Assembly (NCBI GenBank): GCA_029866005.1
Contig: JARXAE010000025.1
Span: 1-64,000 of the forward strand
DNA length: 64,000 bases
Direction of reading: 5' to 3'
Source: Fimbriimonas sp.
Lineage (GTDB): Bacteria > Armatimonadota > Fimbriimonadia > Fimbriimonadales > Fimbriimonadaceae
Part shown: in pieces, positions 52,033 to 61,804 of the stretch
Position numbering within the stretch: the stretch's first letter is position 1
How the letters are laid out: every line of letters begins with the position of its first letter
Position numbers and translations under genes: made by a program
Notes under the pieces: model-generated
What the model saw: the letters and a program-made list of their open reading frames with translations, nothing else
Database searches by the model: none
Told to the model about the DNA's origin: nothing

Positions 52033-52126
52033 GAAGGCTACGTTACCCCTAATTTGATGGAATCGACCCACTCGAAGATTTGAACCGCGACAAACAGATA
52101 CGTTCAGTAGTACAACATAGATCTCA

Positions 52127-53176
52127 ATGAGCTTCCCTACCCGTGCCTTTGCTGCCCAATCCTCTTCATCCCCTCTCGAACCATGGAGTCTCGAACGCAG
52201 GGCACTGGGGGCTGATGATGTTCTGATAGACATCTTGTTCTGTGGCGTCTGTCACAGCGATCTCCACCAAGCCCGCGATGAGTGGGGCGGTTCGCTGTTC
52301 CCGATGGTGCCTGGGCACGAGATTGTTGGTAAGGTTCTCTCGGTTGGCACCGGGGTGACGAAGTGGAAGGTTGGCGACACGGTCGGAGTTGGCGTCTTTG
52401 TTGATTCTTGTCGCGCTTGCCCTCAATGCCTTGCGGGTGAAGAGCAGTATTGCGATGAAGGAATGACGGCTACTTACAATGCGCAAGCGCGGGATGGTGG
52501 AGGACTCACCTTCGGTGGATACTCGACGCAGATCGTGATCCAAGAAGACTACATCGTTTCGATTCCCGAGGCCCTGCCATTGGACGCGGCGGCTCCGTTG
52601 CTTTGCGCGGGGATCACTACTTACTCGCCTCTGCGCTACTTCGGAGTGAAACCTGGAGATTCGGTCGCCGTGGTTGGTTTGGGCGGACTCGGTCACATGG
52701 GCGTGAAGTTTGCCAAAGCGTTTGGCGCTCACGTGACGGTGTTGAGCCACTCACCATCGAAGCGGGAAGCGGCTTTGGCGATGGGTGCGGACGATTTCAT
52801 CGCGACCGGCGATGAGGCGGTGTTCGCGGACAATCGCAAGAAATTTGATCTCATTCTCGATACCGTCTCGGCCGATCATGATCTGAACTCCTATTTGGGA
52901 TTGCTGAAGATCAACGGAACGATGGTCTTGGTCGGACTGCCCAACCCCTCGCCGGTGAGCGCATTCTCCCTGGTCGGAGGGCGTCGATCGCTTGCTGGTT
53001 CGATGATCGGTGGGATCAAAGAAACGCAGGAAATGCTCGATTTCTGTGCCGAGAAGGGCATCGTTTGTGACATTGAGGTGATCCCGATGGACTACATCAA
53101 CACGGCTTACGAGAGGATGCTCAAGAGCGATGTTCGATACCGGTTCGTCATCGATCTGGCCACGCTGAAGGGCTAA
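52127..53176 (+). CDS. Zinc-dependent alcohol dehydrogenase (cinnamyl-alcohol-type)
   Basis: 349 residues of the medium-chain family. Catalytic zinc ligands are C42 and H64 ([16 protein letters not shown]) and the structural zinc uses C95, C98, C101 and C109. The nucleotide motif [17 protein letters not shown] lies at about 179-195, and the Ser of LSHSPSKR after the second strand favours NADPH. The pattern [16 protein letters not shown] is that of the YahK/AdhC cinnamyl-alcohol-like aldehyde reductases. Likely function is detoxifying or fermentative aldehyde reduction. Single gene, divergent from the esterase. Confidence 0.92.
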   Translation: MSFPTRAFAAQSSSSPLEPWSLERRALGADDVLIDILFCGVCHSDLHQARDEWGGSLFPMVPGHEIVGKVLSVGTGVTKWKVGDTVGVGVFVDSCRACPQCLAGEEQYCDEGMTATYNAQARDGGGLTFGGYSTQIVIQEDYIVSIPEALPLDAAAPLLCAGITTYSPLRYFGVKPGDSVAVVGLGGLGHMGVKFAKAFGAHVTVLSHSPSKREAALAMGADDFIATGDEAVFADNRKKFDLILDTVSADHDLNSYLGLLKINGTMVLVGLPNPSPVSAFSLVGGRRSLAGSMIGGIKETQEMLDFCAEKGIVCDIEVIPMDYINTAYERMLKSDVRYRFVIDLATLKG

Positions 53177-53177
53177 G

Positions 53178-53918
53178 TCAGTTCTTGAGGACACGGTTCT
53201 TAAGAGCCTGGGCGATCTTCTGAGCCGTGTCCGTTACCGTAGCTTTTGAGCGATAATCTGCGCCGACTTCGATTTGAAGGGCATTGATTCCTCTTTCGGA
53301 GCTTGCCCCGTATGTCCTGGTGATCCAACCTCCATCGAAACTGGGGTGCTCTTTTTCTTCGGCGTTCTCCGCTTTGGGTTGGAACTTGAGCCCAGCACGT
53401 TCTAGCTCTCCAAGGAATCCGGTGGGCTCGATCAGATCTCTCAGCGAGTCTCGCTTCAGCGATCGCAGGTTTGCGGTTCCGCGAAAGATCAGATCTTTCG
53501 TATTACCTTGGGAGTGAAAATCGAGGAGGAGAGCTCCGGGCTCGGAGCGGCTGGCGTCTACTGCCTGCCGAAGAGCGTCGTGGTAGCGGCGATGAACCGC
53601 CTTTCCGGAATCACTTTCGGTACCGTGCTCCAAGGGGCGGTTCGCATCGACGTATTTCCGACTGAACTTTGCGACGATGAGCCATGGCTTTTTGCCGGTG
53701 AGCTTTTCGAGTTCTTTGGCGGTTTCTTCCGCGAGTTTGTCTGAGTTGGTGTCGAGGACTGTGACGAATTGGGGAAGGGATTTGTTGGTTCGGAGCGGGC
53801 AATCAGGGATTGAGAGGCGCCCTCCGTGGGGGGCAGAGATAACAATTGGGAGCTCGCCTTTCTGAATGACGATCAAAGGATCGTCATTCAAAAGGAGTAA
53901 GGCGGCGAGCTGGAGCAT
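53178..53918 (-). CDS. N-formylglutamate-amidohydrolase-like protein
   Basis: 246 residues. VISAPHGGRLSIPD (about 26-39), ALLLDFHSQGNTKDL (about 148-162) and the C-terminal INALQIEVGADYRS are the family's zinc and substrate signatures. The N-terminus is weakly hydrophobic (MLQLAALLLLND). It follows the GH38 gene by two bases and is therefore in its operon, which suggests a role in hydrolysing an amide or N-acyl group linked to the mannosidase substrate rather than histidine catabolism; this is inference. Confidence 0.78.
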   Translation of the reverse strand: MLQLAALLLLNDDPLIVIQKGELPIVISAPHGGRLSIPDCPLRTNKSLPQFVTVLDTNSDKLAEETAKELEKLTGKKPWLIVAKFSRKYVDANRPLEHGTESDSGKAVHRRYHDALRQAVDASRSEPGALLLDFHSQGNTKDLIFRGTANLRSLKRDSLRDLIEPTGFLGELERAGLKFQPKAENAEEKEHPSFDGGWITRTYGASSERGINALQIEVGADYRSKATVTDTAQKIAQALKNRVLKN

Positions 53919-53920
53919 GT

Positions 53921-56900
53921 TTAGACCCTCAGTTTGAGCGTGATGATCTCGAATGGTTTGTAGTCGAATTGGACGGCTCCGTCTTCGATTTCCAGCTCAC
54001 CCATCTCGGTCTCTTCTAGGTTGCACAGCTGAGCGCCCAGGATTGGCCTGAGAGAGCGAAGTTCGGCGGTACCACGGGTGTTGTGGCACTCGTACACTCT
54101 TACAATCAGGTCGTTCGAGTCTTCTGCCTTTTTGACGGTTTCGATGACGATGTTGGGGTTGTCGCAACTGACCAGCTGAGGAAGCATTGCCGCCGTGCCG
54201 GTGCTCGGGTCCAAAGGTGCAGAGCGCATCGGTGCATTGAGCGCGTAGGCTGATCGAACGACATCGGCGTACTGGTGCGGACCGAAGTGGGGCATCAGGA
54301 CATAGGTGAACTTGTGGATGCCCATATCGCACTCGGGATCCGGGGCCTTTGGAGCACGAAGCAGGGACATTCGCATGACGTTCTGGTGGACGTCATGCCC
54401 GTACTTCCCGTCATTCAGCAAGGCGACACCGAGGTCGCCCTCACTCACATCAATCCATTTTTGGGCGCAGACCTCAAAGCGAGCCATGTCCCAGGTTGTG
54501 TTGTAATGGGTTGGTCGCTCGACGCTTCCGAATTGAATTTCGTAGGTCGCGCGAGCGGCGTTGACATTCAACGGAAAGGCGACTTTGAGAAGTTTGTCGT
54601 CTTCGTGCCAGTCAATTTCGGTGTCAAAACGGATGCCTGGGGTCGGCCCGAGACTGATCCGTTGCTTTATCGTCGACTTGCTGAACTTCTTGATGATTTC
54701 AACGGCAACTCGGACGGGGCCACGCTCCACGATCTCGAAGCTTTCGCTTTTAAGGAGGTCTTGAGCAGTTTCGTAGGCGAAGACGTCAACGTCCCATGCG
54801 CTCCAGAAAAGGGGCTGGTCATCGAAGAGCTGGAAAACATTGGCGAGCTTGCCTGGCTCGATGAATTCGGTGCCGTCTTCGATGCTCTGGATCGAGCTGA
54901 TGTTGCCATTAACATCGAAGCGAACGCTCCATTGGTCGTTTTCGATTTTGCGACCACTACCCTTAAGGCGGTACTTAGTGGTTGGGCTGGCGTCTGTGAA
55001 GTCGGCGGCGGCGACAGAACCTTGGGCGGCAAGAGGGGTTGGAAAGATGAGTTCTCCCTCCAACTTTTGGACGGGAAAAATCTCGTCTCCGCAGATGATA
55101 CTGTTCGGGGTTGCCTCACCCGTCCAGGGCACTGAGCCTTGAGTTTGGACGGTTGTGTTCTGGAAAATGGCGTGAGGATGCTTCATCTCCGCTGTGGCCA
55201 ATTTGTCACCGATTTCTTTGAGGGCGGCGGAGACGAGAGTATTACCGGCTTCGGTCACCTTCTCGTAGTCGACTTTTGAATCTCGGTAGACCTCTTGGAC
55301 CGATGAACCCGGAATGATGTCGTGGAACTGGTTCAACAGCACAAGCTTCCAAGCCGCCTCCAATTCTTTGGATGGGTACTTATTGGGGAAGCTAGCGGTG
55401 AAGGAGTTGAGCCACTCGGCATCTCGGAGCAGAAACTCGCACTCGCGGTTCGACTTCTTGTTCGCTGCTTGGGAGGTGTAGGTTCCTCGGTGGAGTTCAA
55501 GATAAAGCTCTCCAACCCAGGTCATCAGATCTTTTGACTTGGCTTTGGCTTCTCGGAAGAAGTCAATCGCCCGCTTTCCAGACATGACTTCGGGATAATT
55601 GGGGGCTAACCGACCCCGGCGAATGAACTCGAGATGACGCTCGGTTGGACCGCCGCCGCCGTCACCATGACCAAACACATAGAGCGACTGGTCTGCTCGG
55701 GCGTGGTCCTTGTAGTTCTTAACCGAGTAGACGACTTCCTTGGGTTCTGCCGATGCGTTGTAGGTATCGGCAGGCGGGAAGTGGGACCAAACCCGGGTGC
55801 CGTCAATTCCTTGCCACCAGAACGTGTGGTGCGGAAACTTGTTGAACTGGTTCCAACTGATTTTCTGGGTGAGGAAGTAGTCAATATTGAACTTGCTCAG
55901 GATCTGAGGGAGGGCGGCGGAGTAGCCGAAGACGTCGGGGAGCCACATGTCCTTGGTGGTGTATCCGAAGTGCTTGCGGAAGTATCGCTTGCCGTAGAGA
56001 AACTGGCGGATGAGGGATTCGGCGCCGGTGAGGTTACAGTCGGCTTCGACCCACATGGAGCCAACAGGCTCCCACTGACCCCGGGCGACGGCTTCTTTGA
56101 CGCGCTTGAAGAGCTTGGGATATTCGAGCTCGAGCCACTCGTATTGGCTTGCTTGGCTGTGAACGAAAACGTATTCTGGGTACCGCTCCATCAGGCTGAG
56201 CTGGGTTGAGGTCGTATGAGCCATCTTCTTCTTAGTGATGTCGATGGGCCAGAGCCAGGCGGTGTCGAGGTGGGCGTGACCGACGGGATAGATGGCGTGT
56301 TTGAACTCGCCGTTGAGGCTGCCGAGGGCGTCTTTGATGATTTTCCTTGCCCGAGGAATGCTCTCCATTTCCTCTTTAACCCAGGTGTTGATCACTTCGT
56401 TGAGGGCACGAAGGACGGTTGCATAGCCGGGATCATCCGACTGGTAGGTCTCGAGGAGACTGAGGCAAAAGTCAACGTCGAAGTGCAGGGCTTTGACTTC
56501 GGGGCGGACGATCTTCAGGTAGGCGAATTCAACTTTTTCGACTTCCTGTTCCCGTGGGAGTTCCTTGAGGTGAACCCGGCACTGAGGGTTCTTTGTGTAG
56601 GCTTCGAGAATGTATTCGACGGATTCGCCGCCTTTGACAGGGCCATCGGTGGGGAGGGTACCGCCGGTTAGGAAGCCAAAGTCAGTGTGCTTGTAGTCGA
56701 TACCTCGGTAGGGGCTGTTATCTTTCCAGAGCGTGCGTTCGCTTCCAATTTCGGCGTGGACGACAACGCTTTGACCTGCCCAAGCTTTGGGAACTTTGCC
56801 GCTGAGACGGAACCAGAAGGTGGTGTATGCGGGCCCATAGCCGAAACCCGGGCCGACCTCTTCCCAGTTCCCTGCAAGCGCTTCCTTTTGGTCCTTCGCA

Positions 56901-57016
56901 GGATGCCGATTGATTTCGATTTTCAGATCAACCTGATCGCCGTAGATAAGGGGCTCGAGTGTATTGACGAGGAACTGCGAGACGCGACGGCGGGTGAGAT
57001 CGGAGTGCTTGAGCAT
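53921..57016 (-). CDS. GH38 alpha-mannosidase
   Basis: 1031 residues, full length. The N-terminal catalytic part has the zinc signature GHAHLDTAWLW (H247, H249, D251) and the nucleophile D361 in MWLPDVFGYSAALPQIL. WEPVGSMWVEADCNL and FGHGDGGGGPTERHLE are further family motifs. Beta domains follow from about residue 620. The form resembles bacterial cytosolic GH38 enzymes acting on mannosyl oligosaccharides or mannosylglycerate-like glycans. No signal peptide is seen, so it is probably intracellular. It leads an operon with the N-formylglutamate-amidohydrolase-like gene. Confidence 0.95.
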   Translation of the reverse strand: MLKHSDLTRRRVSQFLVNTLEPLIYGDQVDLKIEINRHPAKDQKEALAGNWEEVGPGFGYGPAYTTFWFRLSGKVPKAWAGQSVVVHAEIGSERTLWKDNSPYRGIDYKHTDFGFLTGGTLPTDGPVKGGESVEYILEAYTKNPQCRVHLKELPREQEVEKVEFAYLKIVRPEVKALHFDVDFCLSLLETYQSDDPGYATVLRALNEVINTWVKEEMESIPRARKIIKDALGSLNGEFKHAIYPVGHAHLDTAWLWPIDITKKKMAHTTSTQLSLMERYPEYVFVHSQASQYEWLELEYPKLFKRVKEAVARGQWEPVGSMWVEADCNLTGAESLIRQFLYGKRYFRKHFGYTTKDMWLPDVFGYSAALPQILSKFNIDYFLTQKISWNQFNKFPHHTFWWQGIDGTRVWSHFPPADTYNASAEPKEVVYSVKNYKDHARADQSLYVFGHGDGGGGPTERHLEFIRRGRLAPNYPEVMSGKRAIDFFREAKAKSKDLMTWVGELYLELHRGTYTSQAANKKSNRECEFLLRDAEWLNSFTASFPNKYPSKELEAAWKLVLLNQFHDIIPGSSVQEVYRDSKVDYEKVTEAGNTLVSAALKEIGDKLATAEMKHPHAIFQNTTVQTQGSVPWTGEATPNSIICGDEIFPVQKLEGELIFPTPLAAQGSVAAADFTDASPTTKYRLKGSGRKIENDQWSVRFDVNGNISSIQSIEDGTEFIEPGKLANVFQLFDDQPLFWSAWDVDVFAYETAQDLLKSESFEIVERGPVRVAVEIIKKFSKSTIKQRISLGPTPGIRFDTEIDWHEDDKLLKVAFPLNVNAARATYEIQFGSVERPTHYNTTWDMARFEVCAQKWIDVSEGDLGVALLNDGKYGHDVHQNVMRMSLLRAPKAPDPECDMGIHKFTYVLMPHFGPHQYADVVRSAYALNAPMRSAPLDPSTGTAAMLPQLVSCDNPNIVIETVKKAEDSNDLIVRVYECHNTRGTAELRSLRPILGAQLCNLEETEMGELEIEDGAVQFDYKPFEIITLKLRV

Positions 57017-57183
57017 CGGTTTTCAGAAAGTCTACTTTGGTGTCCGGTGGAGGAGCCTCGTTTTTTGGAATTCTAACATTGGACAACCTAGTCAGATCCA
57101 AGTTGCGGAGGATGACGAATAAACTTGATACGTTGCGGTACTTATGTATTTCTGTAGTACCTTATACATGGTATCCTGTAATA
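57017..57183. other. Intergenic region with inverted repeat
   Basis: The AT-rich region between the divergent GH38 and DprA-like genes contains GGTACT (57137-57142) and AGTACC (57156-57161), and TTATACATGGTATCCTG. These could form an operator or promoter. No gene is seen. Confidence 0.4.
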
Positions 57184-58194
57184 GTGAGGGCTTTGAGTAC
57201 GGTTGTCGCCGCGCTGTATGGGGTCAGCGAAAGCAGACCCACTTCAAGTGTTTTTCGTCATTCCCAAATACTTTCGTGCCTCCGGCGAGGGTTTGACGGT
57301 GAGACTGAGCCTTCATGGGCTTCGATTCATTCTTCACTCCGTCGCGGGGGATTTGATAAGGAAGCGTTGCAACTCATGGATCCACGGCGACTCACCCGGG
57401 CCGAAATGCTACTTGAAAGGCATGCATTGGTAACCTCGGCTTGTGAAGCGTATCCACAAAGGCTTCTCAAAACATTGGGGCGGAATGCACCTCCGGTGCT
57501 TTGGATGAGCGAACCCGGTATGGCGATCAAACCTCCTTGGCAAGATGACTTCGGTCGGAGCCGACTCGGTGTTGGAGGCGTTGGCTGCCGTCAACCGCTT
57601 GAACTGGGTCTCAGATTGGCGAGAGGAGCAGGAGCTTGGTGCGCGGATCGGGGGTGCTTTGGCGTTTCGGGTGCGGCGGCTGGATGTGATTCGGAGTTTG
57701 GTGAGGGTGTCTTGTCGGAGGAAGGCAATATCGTGCACTGTTTGCCCTGCGGGATGGATCATGGTCGGTATCGCGGATATGCAATCTCGGTTTGCCCGCC
57801 CGGGGAGCCCTTTAGCGCAGGGCGCGCGATGGAGCGGAATCGGTTGATCTACGCCTTGGCAAATTTCACCTTGGTTTGTTCGGCACGGTTTCGCATCGGC
57901 GGCTCGTGGCAGGGAGCCACCAGCGCCATCCGCAGTCATCATGCGGTAGCAGTTGTTGACTGGACATTGAGGAGCAGCTACGCCGCACCATTGGATGACC
58001 ATGGGGACCACCTTCAGCGAGGTACTCATCTATGTGCCCAACGTGCGTTGACAAACTTGGGGGCTTATCAATTGAGAGTCAATCCGGCCTCCTGGGAGGC
58101 TGAGTTACCACTAGCATTGGATGAGGCGATGACCTGGGCCGGTGAAAGGCAGACCGGAGTAGTCAGTGGGGGGCTTTTCGCTATTGCCCGGTAG
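57184..58194 (+). CDS. DprA/Smf-like DNA-processing protein, divergent
   Basis: 336 residues from a GTG at 57184; the frame is open back to 57037, but that part overlaps the GH38 start. ACEAYPQRLLKTLGRNAPPV matches the DprA N-terminal YP-X2-L ... PP-V-L-W element. The Rossmann part shows VGGVGCRQPLELGLRLARGA, GVSGAAAGCDSEF, GNIVHCLPCGMDHGRY and SVCPPGEPFSAGRAMERNRL, the RNR-containing signature. The usual GS/TR and GA(A/S)-X-G-H elements are altered. It probably loads RecA on incoming single strands, but the divergence warns that the role may differ. The N-terminal 100 residues match nothing I know. Confidence 0.72.
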   Translation: MRALSTVVAALYGVSESRPTSSVFRHSQILSCLRRGFDGETEPSWASIHSSLRRGGFDKEALQLMDPRRLTRAEMLLERHALVTSACEAYPQRLLKTLGRNAPPVLWMSEPGMAIKPPWQDDFGRSRLGVGGVGCRQPLELGLRLARGAGAWCADRGCFGVSGAAAGCDSEFGEGVLSEEGNIVHCLPCGMDHGRYRGYAISVCPPGEPFSAGRAMERNRLIYALANFTLVCSARFRIGGSWQGATSAIRSHHAVAVVDWTLRSSYAAPLDDHGDHLQRGTHLCAQRALTNLGAYQLRVNPASWEAELPLALDEAMTWAGERQTGVVSGGLFAIAR

Positions 58195-58214
58195 GCACCC
58201 GATCGGGGCCCGAG

Positions 58215-59264
58215 TTAGCTGAAGGTGAAGACGACTTTTCCGGCTTTGCCTGCTTTCATAAGTTCCATCGCATTTTGGAACTCTGTGTAGTGCATCACGT
58301 GAGTAACGATGGGGTCAAGATTGAGTTTGCCACTCTGCAGGAGAGCTGCCATTTGATCCCAAGTTCCCCAAAGTTTCCGCCCTACGATCCCCTGCAAATC
58401 AATCCCTTTGAAAATGACGTCGTTGAGCCGAATCGACTGTTCGGCTTTGCCGTAAACGCCAAGGAGCGAAACCCGACCACCGGGCCTGACGACGTCGATC
58501 GCGAGGGCAAGCTGGGAGGGGTGACCCGACATCTCAAGGACGACATCGACGCCACCCGGGCATCGATGTCGGACTTCCGTGAGTGGATCCTGGGTGAGCG
58601 GGTTAAAGACCGCATCTGCCCCGACTTTGCGTGCAGATTCCGATCTGAACTCGCTGACTTCGGTGGCAAACACCTGCGCCGCACCGGCGGCCTTACAAAC
58701 GGTGACGGCCATTTGGCCGATCGGTCCCATTCCGGTGATCAGAACTGTACGACCTTCGAGCGGACCGGCCATGGCGGTATGAACTGCATTACCCAGCGCG
58801 TCCTGGAATGCCGCGACGAGGGGCGAAACTTCTCGGGAAGTTGGTCGGGCGTTCTCCCAAGGAATCACCGCGTACTCTGCGAAGCCGCCGTCGACATCAA
58901 CACCGAGGATGACGGTGTTCGCACAAACGTGCGCTTGACCTTGGAGGCACTGGATGCACGTTCCACACACGATGTGCGACTCGCTCGCCACAAAATCTCC
59001 GACCGCCCGTTCGGTGACCCCTTCACCAAGCTCCACAATCGTTCCGCAGAACTCGTGGCCAATGATGCGAGGCGGCTTGATTCGAGCCGAGGACCATTCG
59101 TCCCAGTTGTAGATGTGCAGATCGGTGCCGCAGACGGACGCCGCCTCAAGTTTTAGCTTAACGCAACCGGGGCGAACCGAGGGTTCCGGGACTTGGACGA
59201 TCTCAACGCCCGGCTCAGGTCGCGTCTTTGCGATGGCTTGCACGGCGATCATTGTACTTGGCAT
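58215..59264 (-). CDS. tdh: L-threonine 3-dehydrogenase
   Basis: 349 residues. Zinc ligands C45 and H70 (ASVCGTDLH, IIGHEFCG) and the structural-zinc cysteines C100, C103, C106 and C114 match Tdh. The signature DALGNAVHTAMAGPLEGRTV and the nucleotide motif VLITGMGPIGQMAV (about 174-187) are typical. It oxidises threonine to 2-amino-3-ketobutyrate. The kbl ligase partner is not adjacent. The start at 59264 has an alternative at 59252. The TPR gene begins 26 bases away on the opposite strand, so their promoters must overlap. Confidence 0.93.
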   Translation of the reverse strand: MPSTMIAVQAIAKTRPEPGVEIVQVPEPSVRPGCVKLKLEAASVCGTDLHIYNWDEWSSARIKPPRIIGHEFCGTIVELGEGVTERAVGDFVASESHIVCGTCIQCLQGQAHVCANTVILGVDVDGGFAEYAVIPWENARPTSREVSPLVAAFQDALGNAVHTAMAGPLEGRTVLITGMGPIGQMAVTVCKAAGAAQVFATEVSEFRSESARKVGADAVFNPLTQDPLTEVRHRCPGGVDVVLEMSGHPSQLALAIDVVRPGGRVSLLGVYGKAEQSIRLNDVIFKGIDLQGIVGRKLWGTWDQMAALLQSGKLNLDPIVTHVMHYTEFQNAMELMKAGKAGKVVFTFS

Positions 59265-59290
59265 CGCCCCTGCCCGGTAAACTGTTTCTC

Positions 59291-61138
59291 GTGTTGAAAG
59301 TTGCAGTTTTGCCCTTGAATGCCGGAGAGGGCGCGAAGCCCCAGCTCGGGCGCCAAATTTCCGCTTTTGTGGCAGATCAACTTCGAAGCCACGGAGGAGC
59401 CGATATTCAGTCGGTTAGTTTCCTTACCCAGATCGAACAAGACGGTGTCGCTCGAACGGCCTTTGTCAATATCGGTGATGGACTTCTCGAAGCCGATCAG
59501 CTTGGCGACTTGTTTGGTCAGTCGGGCGTTGATGTGTCGATGGACGGTTCCATCGCGGTTGTTGACGGTGGACACGAGATCACGGTTCGGTACACGAAAA
59601 AGGATGACCTTGCCGGCGGAGTCACCGAAGTTCACAAGTTTTCTGACGACGCCATTTTTACCGTTCTTCACAAGCTGGTGAAGCGCCTTGCCGACGAGGC
59701 TGAGATCGGATTGCCGGAGTTTCTTGCGGGCGAGACGATGGAGTTTGGCACCGACAACGCAGCATGCTTTCTGAAGTTCCTTGAGGGCTATGACGCTCTG
59801 AACTACATCCAACAAGCGAATGGGCTTGTTGCGCAAGAGTTCTCACCAGAGGGCGCAATGACTTCCCTCTCCGAGGCGATTGAACTCGATAAGGAGTTTG
59901 AAGGGGCATATCAGGTGCTTGTGGGGCTCTGCCGAGCCTGCACCCAGTACCAGATTGGGACATTTGAACTTGTAGAGGGTGCCTTGACCAAAGCGACCCA
60001 GCTCGTTCCGGATGACTTTGGAGCCTACTTCGCTTTGGGCGAACTTCATCAGGCGGCGAACAATGCGGCGAAGGCGGTTGATTTCTTCGAGAAGTCCTCA
60101 CAGCTTAAGGCCGACGATCCGGGGATTTTGAATCGGCTTGGAAACGCCCAGGCGTCGATGAACATGTTCGTTAACGCCGAGCGAAACTTCAAGCGGGCAG
60201 TTGAACTCGAGGATGAAACCAAGCCTTCGATGGACTTTTTGGTTGGAGTTTTGAACGCAACCGGTCGTGGGCACGAGGTCCCGGCACTCTGGAAGGAGTT
60301 GGTAGATGCTAATCCACAGAATCCAGAGTTTCATGCCAAGTACGCCATCTCTCTGATTCAAAACGGGCGCCAGTCAGACGGCGAGAAGGCTTTTGAGCAT
60401 GCGATCGTTTCGGTTGAAGAGAATGTGCTTGTTAAGCGGTTCTATGCTCCCTACCTTGCACAGAACGAGGATCTTGACCGGGCAATGGACTTCTATGAGG
60501 ATGTCATTGACGTTGCTCCGGCGGATGTGCCTCTGCTTCTCGAATACGCCCAGACCTTGCAGGCTGCCGACCGCGAGTTTGAGATCCCTGCGGTTTTGCA
60601 GAACGTATTGAAGGCAAATCCGGATCAGAACACAAAAGCCCAGACCACAGCTTGGCTCATTGAACTTGAGCAGCCAAAGCGGATCGAAAGCGTGCAGGCA
60701 GCGGGTGAGAAGCTGGCCGCAGGGGATGCCGAGGGTGCAATCCGAGACTTGAAGCCACTTCGGAACTGGTTAGCAGATTATTGGAAGATGTGGGCGATGC
60801 TTGCCTCGGCTTACAACCGCGTTGGCGACCATGTCGAGGCTGAGGACTCCGCACGGCGACTGCTGGAGATGTATCCAGGTTGCGAGCCAGCTTATGGCGA
60901 GTACCGCGAAGCGCTGAACGGCCAAGGTAAGAATGAGGATGCTTGGCAGTTTATGCAGTTTGCTTTCTCGCAAAACCAGCAGAGCTTCGGCGTATTCATC
61001 AACCTCGGTCTGGCCGCAAAGCGAGCGGGGCACACCGAAGAGGCGAAGCAAATCGCAGAGCAAGTACGAGCAGTTGTCAATGAAAACCCGGACATGATGG
61101 GTGAACTGAAGGACGTTCTTGCTGAACTTGAGGCGTAA
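59291..61138 (+). CDS. TPR-repeat protein
   Basis: 615 residues from a GTG at 59291 (VLKVAVLPLNAGEG); the open frame extends to 59228 within the tdh start. The N-terminal LKVAVLPLNAGEGAKPQLGR and adjacent strands resemble the FlgO/TolB-N-like module that often precedes TPRs in regulators. From about residue 165 the protein is built of TPR units, e.g. AMTSLSEAIELDKEFEGAYQ and ALGELHQAANNAAKAVDFFE. No enzymatic motif. It is likely a scaffold for protein-protein interaction. The following HTTM-associated gene starts six bases after it, so it leads that operon. Confidence 0.78.
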   Translation: MLKVAVLPLNAGEGAKPQLGRQISAFVADQLRSHGGADIQSVSFLTQIEQDGVARTAFVNIGDGLLEADQLGDLFGQSGVDVSMDGSIAVVDGGHEITVRYTKKDDLAGGVTEVHKFSDDAIFTVLHKLVKRLADEAEIGLPEFLAGETMEFGTDNAACFLKFLEGYDALNYIQQANGLVAQEFSPEGAMTSLSEAIELDKEFEGAYQVLVGLCRACTQYQIGTFELVEGALTKATQLVPDDFGAYFALGELHQAANNAAKAVDFFEKSSQLKADDPGILNRLGNAQASMNMFVNAERNFKRAVELEDETKPSMDFLVGVLNATGRGHEVPALWKELVDANPQNPEFHAKYAISLIQNGRQSDGEKAFEHAIVSVEENVLVKRFYAPYLAQNEDLDRAMDFYEDVIDVAPADVPLLLEYAQTLQAADREFEIPAVLQNVLKANPDQNTKAQTTAWLIELEQPKRIESVQAAGEKLAAGDAEGAIRDLKPLRNWLADYWKMWAMLASAYNRVGDHVEAEDSARRLLEMYPGCEPAYGEYREALNGQGKNEDAWQFMQFAFSQNQQSFGVFINLGLAAKRAGHTEEAKQIAEQVRAVVNENPDMMGELKDVLAELEA

Positions 61139-61144
61139 AATGAG

Positions 61145-61804
61145 ATGGTGCAGGTAACCGCACCCTCTGGCGATAAACGCGTACATCCACTGGTGTGCGC
61201 GTTTGTCGCTTTTAATGTGGTCATGGTGACGCTTTATGCGCTACCCAAGCCTTCACCGGCAGTAGTGAACAACGATGCCGTGCCACGCGGAACGGACATC
61301 TTCTTGAAGTGGAACGATGCGACGATGAAATCGCATCCGATTCTAGAGCACTACCTATTACCGACTGGACTTTGGCAGTATTGGGACATGTTCGCACCGA
61401 ATCCGACCCAAGTGGATTTTTGGTGCGACGGCGAGATCATCTTCTTCGACGGATCGAAAACGACCTATCAGTATCCGAGGATGAAAAATCTTCAGCTGAC
61501 AGAAAAGTACTTGAGGGAGCGCTACCGAAAGTTCTTTGAGCGAGTGAATATGAATGATCCGGCTCATGGAAACGATAACGGTTGGATGTGGCCGGTGTTT
61601 GCCCAACATTTTGCCCTCGTTAACGCAAGTGACCCAAAGAATCCTCCGGTGAAGGTAGGACTGACGCGACATTGGCTGGACGTACCCCGGCATGACGCAA
61701 AGCGAGGTCCCGAGCCAAGCTATAACAAGTACACCTTCTACTGGCACATCGTGGATCAGACAAAGTTAGCGAGGGACAAAGGGTGGAAGATTGGAAAGCG
61801 CTAA
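61145..61804 (+). CDS. Membrane-anchored partner of an HTTM protein
   Basis: 219 residues with one N-terminal helix (about 16-32, LVCAFVAFNVVMVTLYAL) and an extracytoplasmic domain of unknown fold: LLPTGLWQYWDMFAPNPTQVDFWCD and FFERVNMNDPAHGNDNGW. The TGLWQYWDMFAPNP motif, rich in Trp and Phe, recurs in proteins encoded beside HTTM genes. It overlaps the HTTM gene by 14 bases. Function unknown. Confidence 0.7.
   Translation: MVQVTAPSGDKRVHPLVCAFVAFNVVMVTLYALPKPSPAVVNNDAVPRGTDIFLKWNDATMKSHPILEHYLLPTGLWQYWDMFAPNPTQVDFWCDGEIIFFDGSKTTYQYPRMKNLQLTEKYLRERYRKFFERVNMNDPAHGNDNGWMWPVFAQHFALVNASDPKNPPVKVGLTRHWLDVPRHDAKRGPEPSYNKYTFYWHIVDQTKLARDKGWKIGKR

Noticed and set aside
52033-52233. N-terminal extension of the esterase to 52233
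   Set aside because: It would bury the signal peptide and overlap the divergent alcohol dehydrogenase gene.
54275-55135. Plus-strand ORF of 286 residues opposite the GH38 gene
   Set aside because: Shadow of the mannosidase; no ribosome site and no family features.
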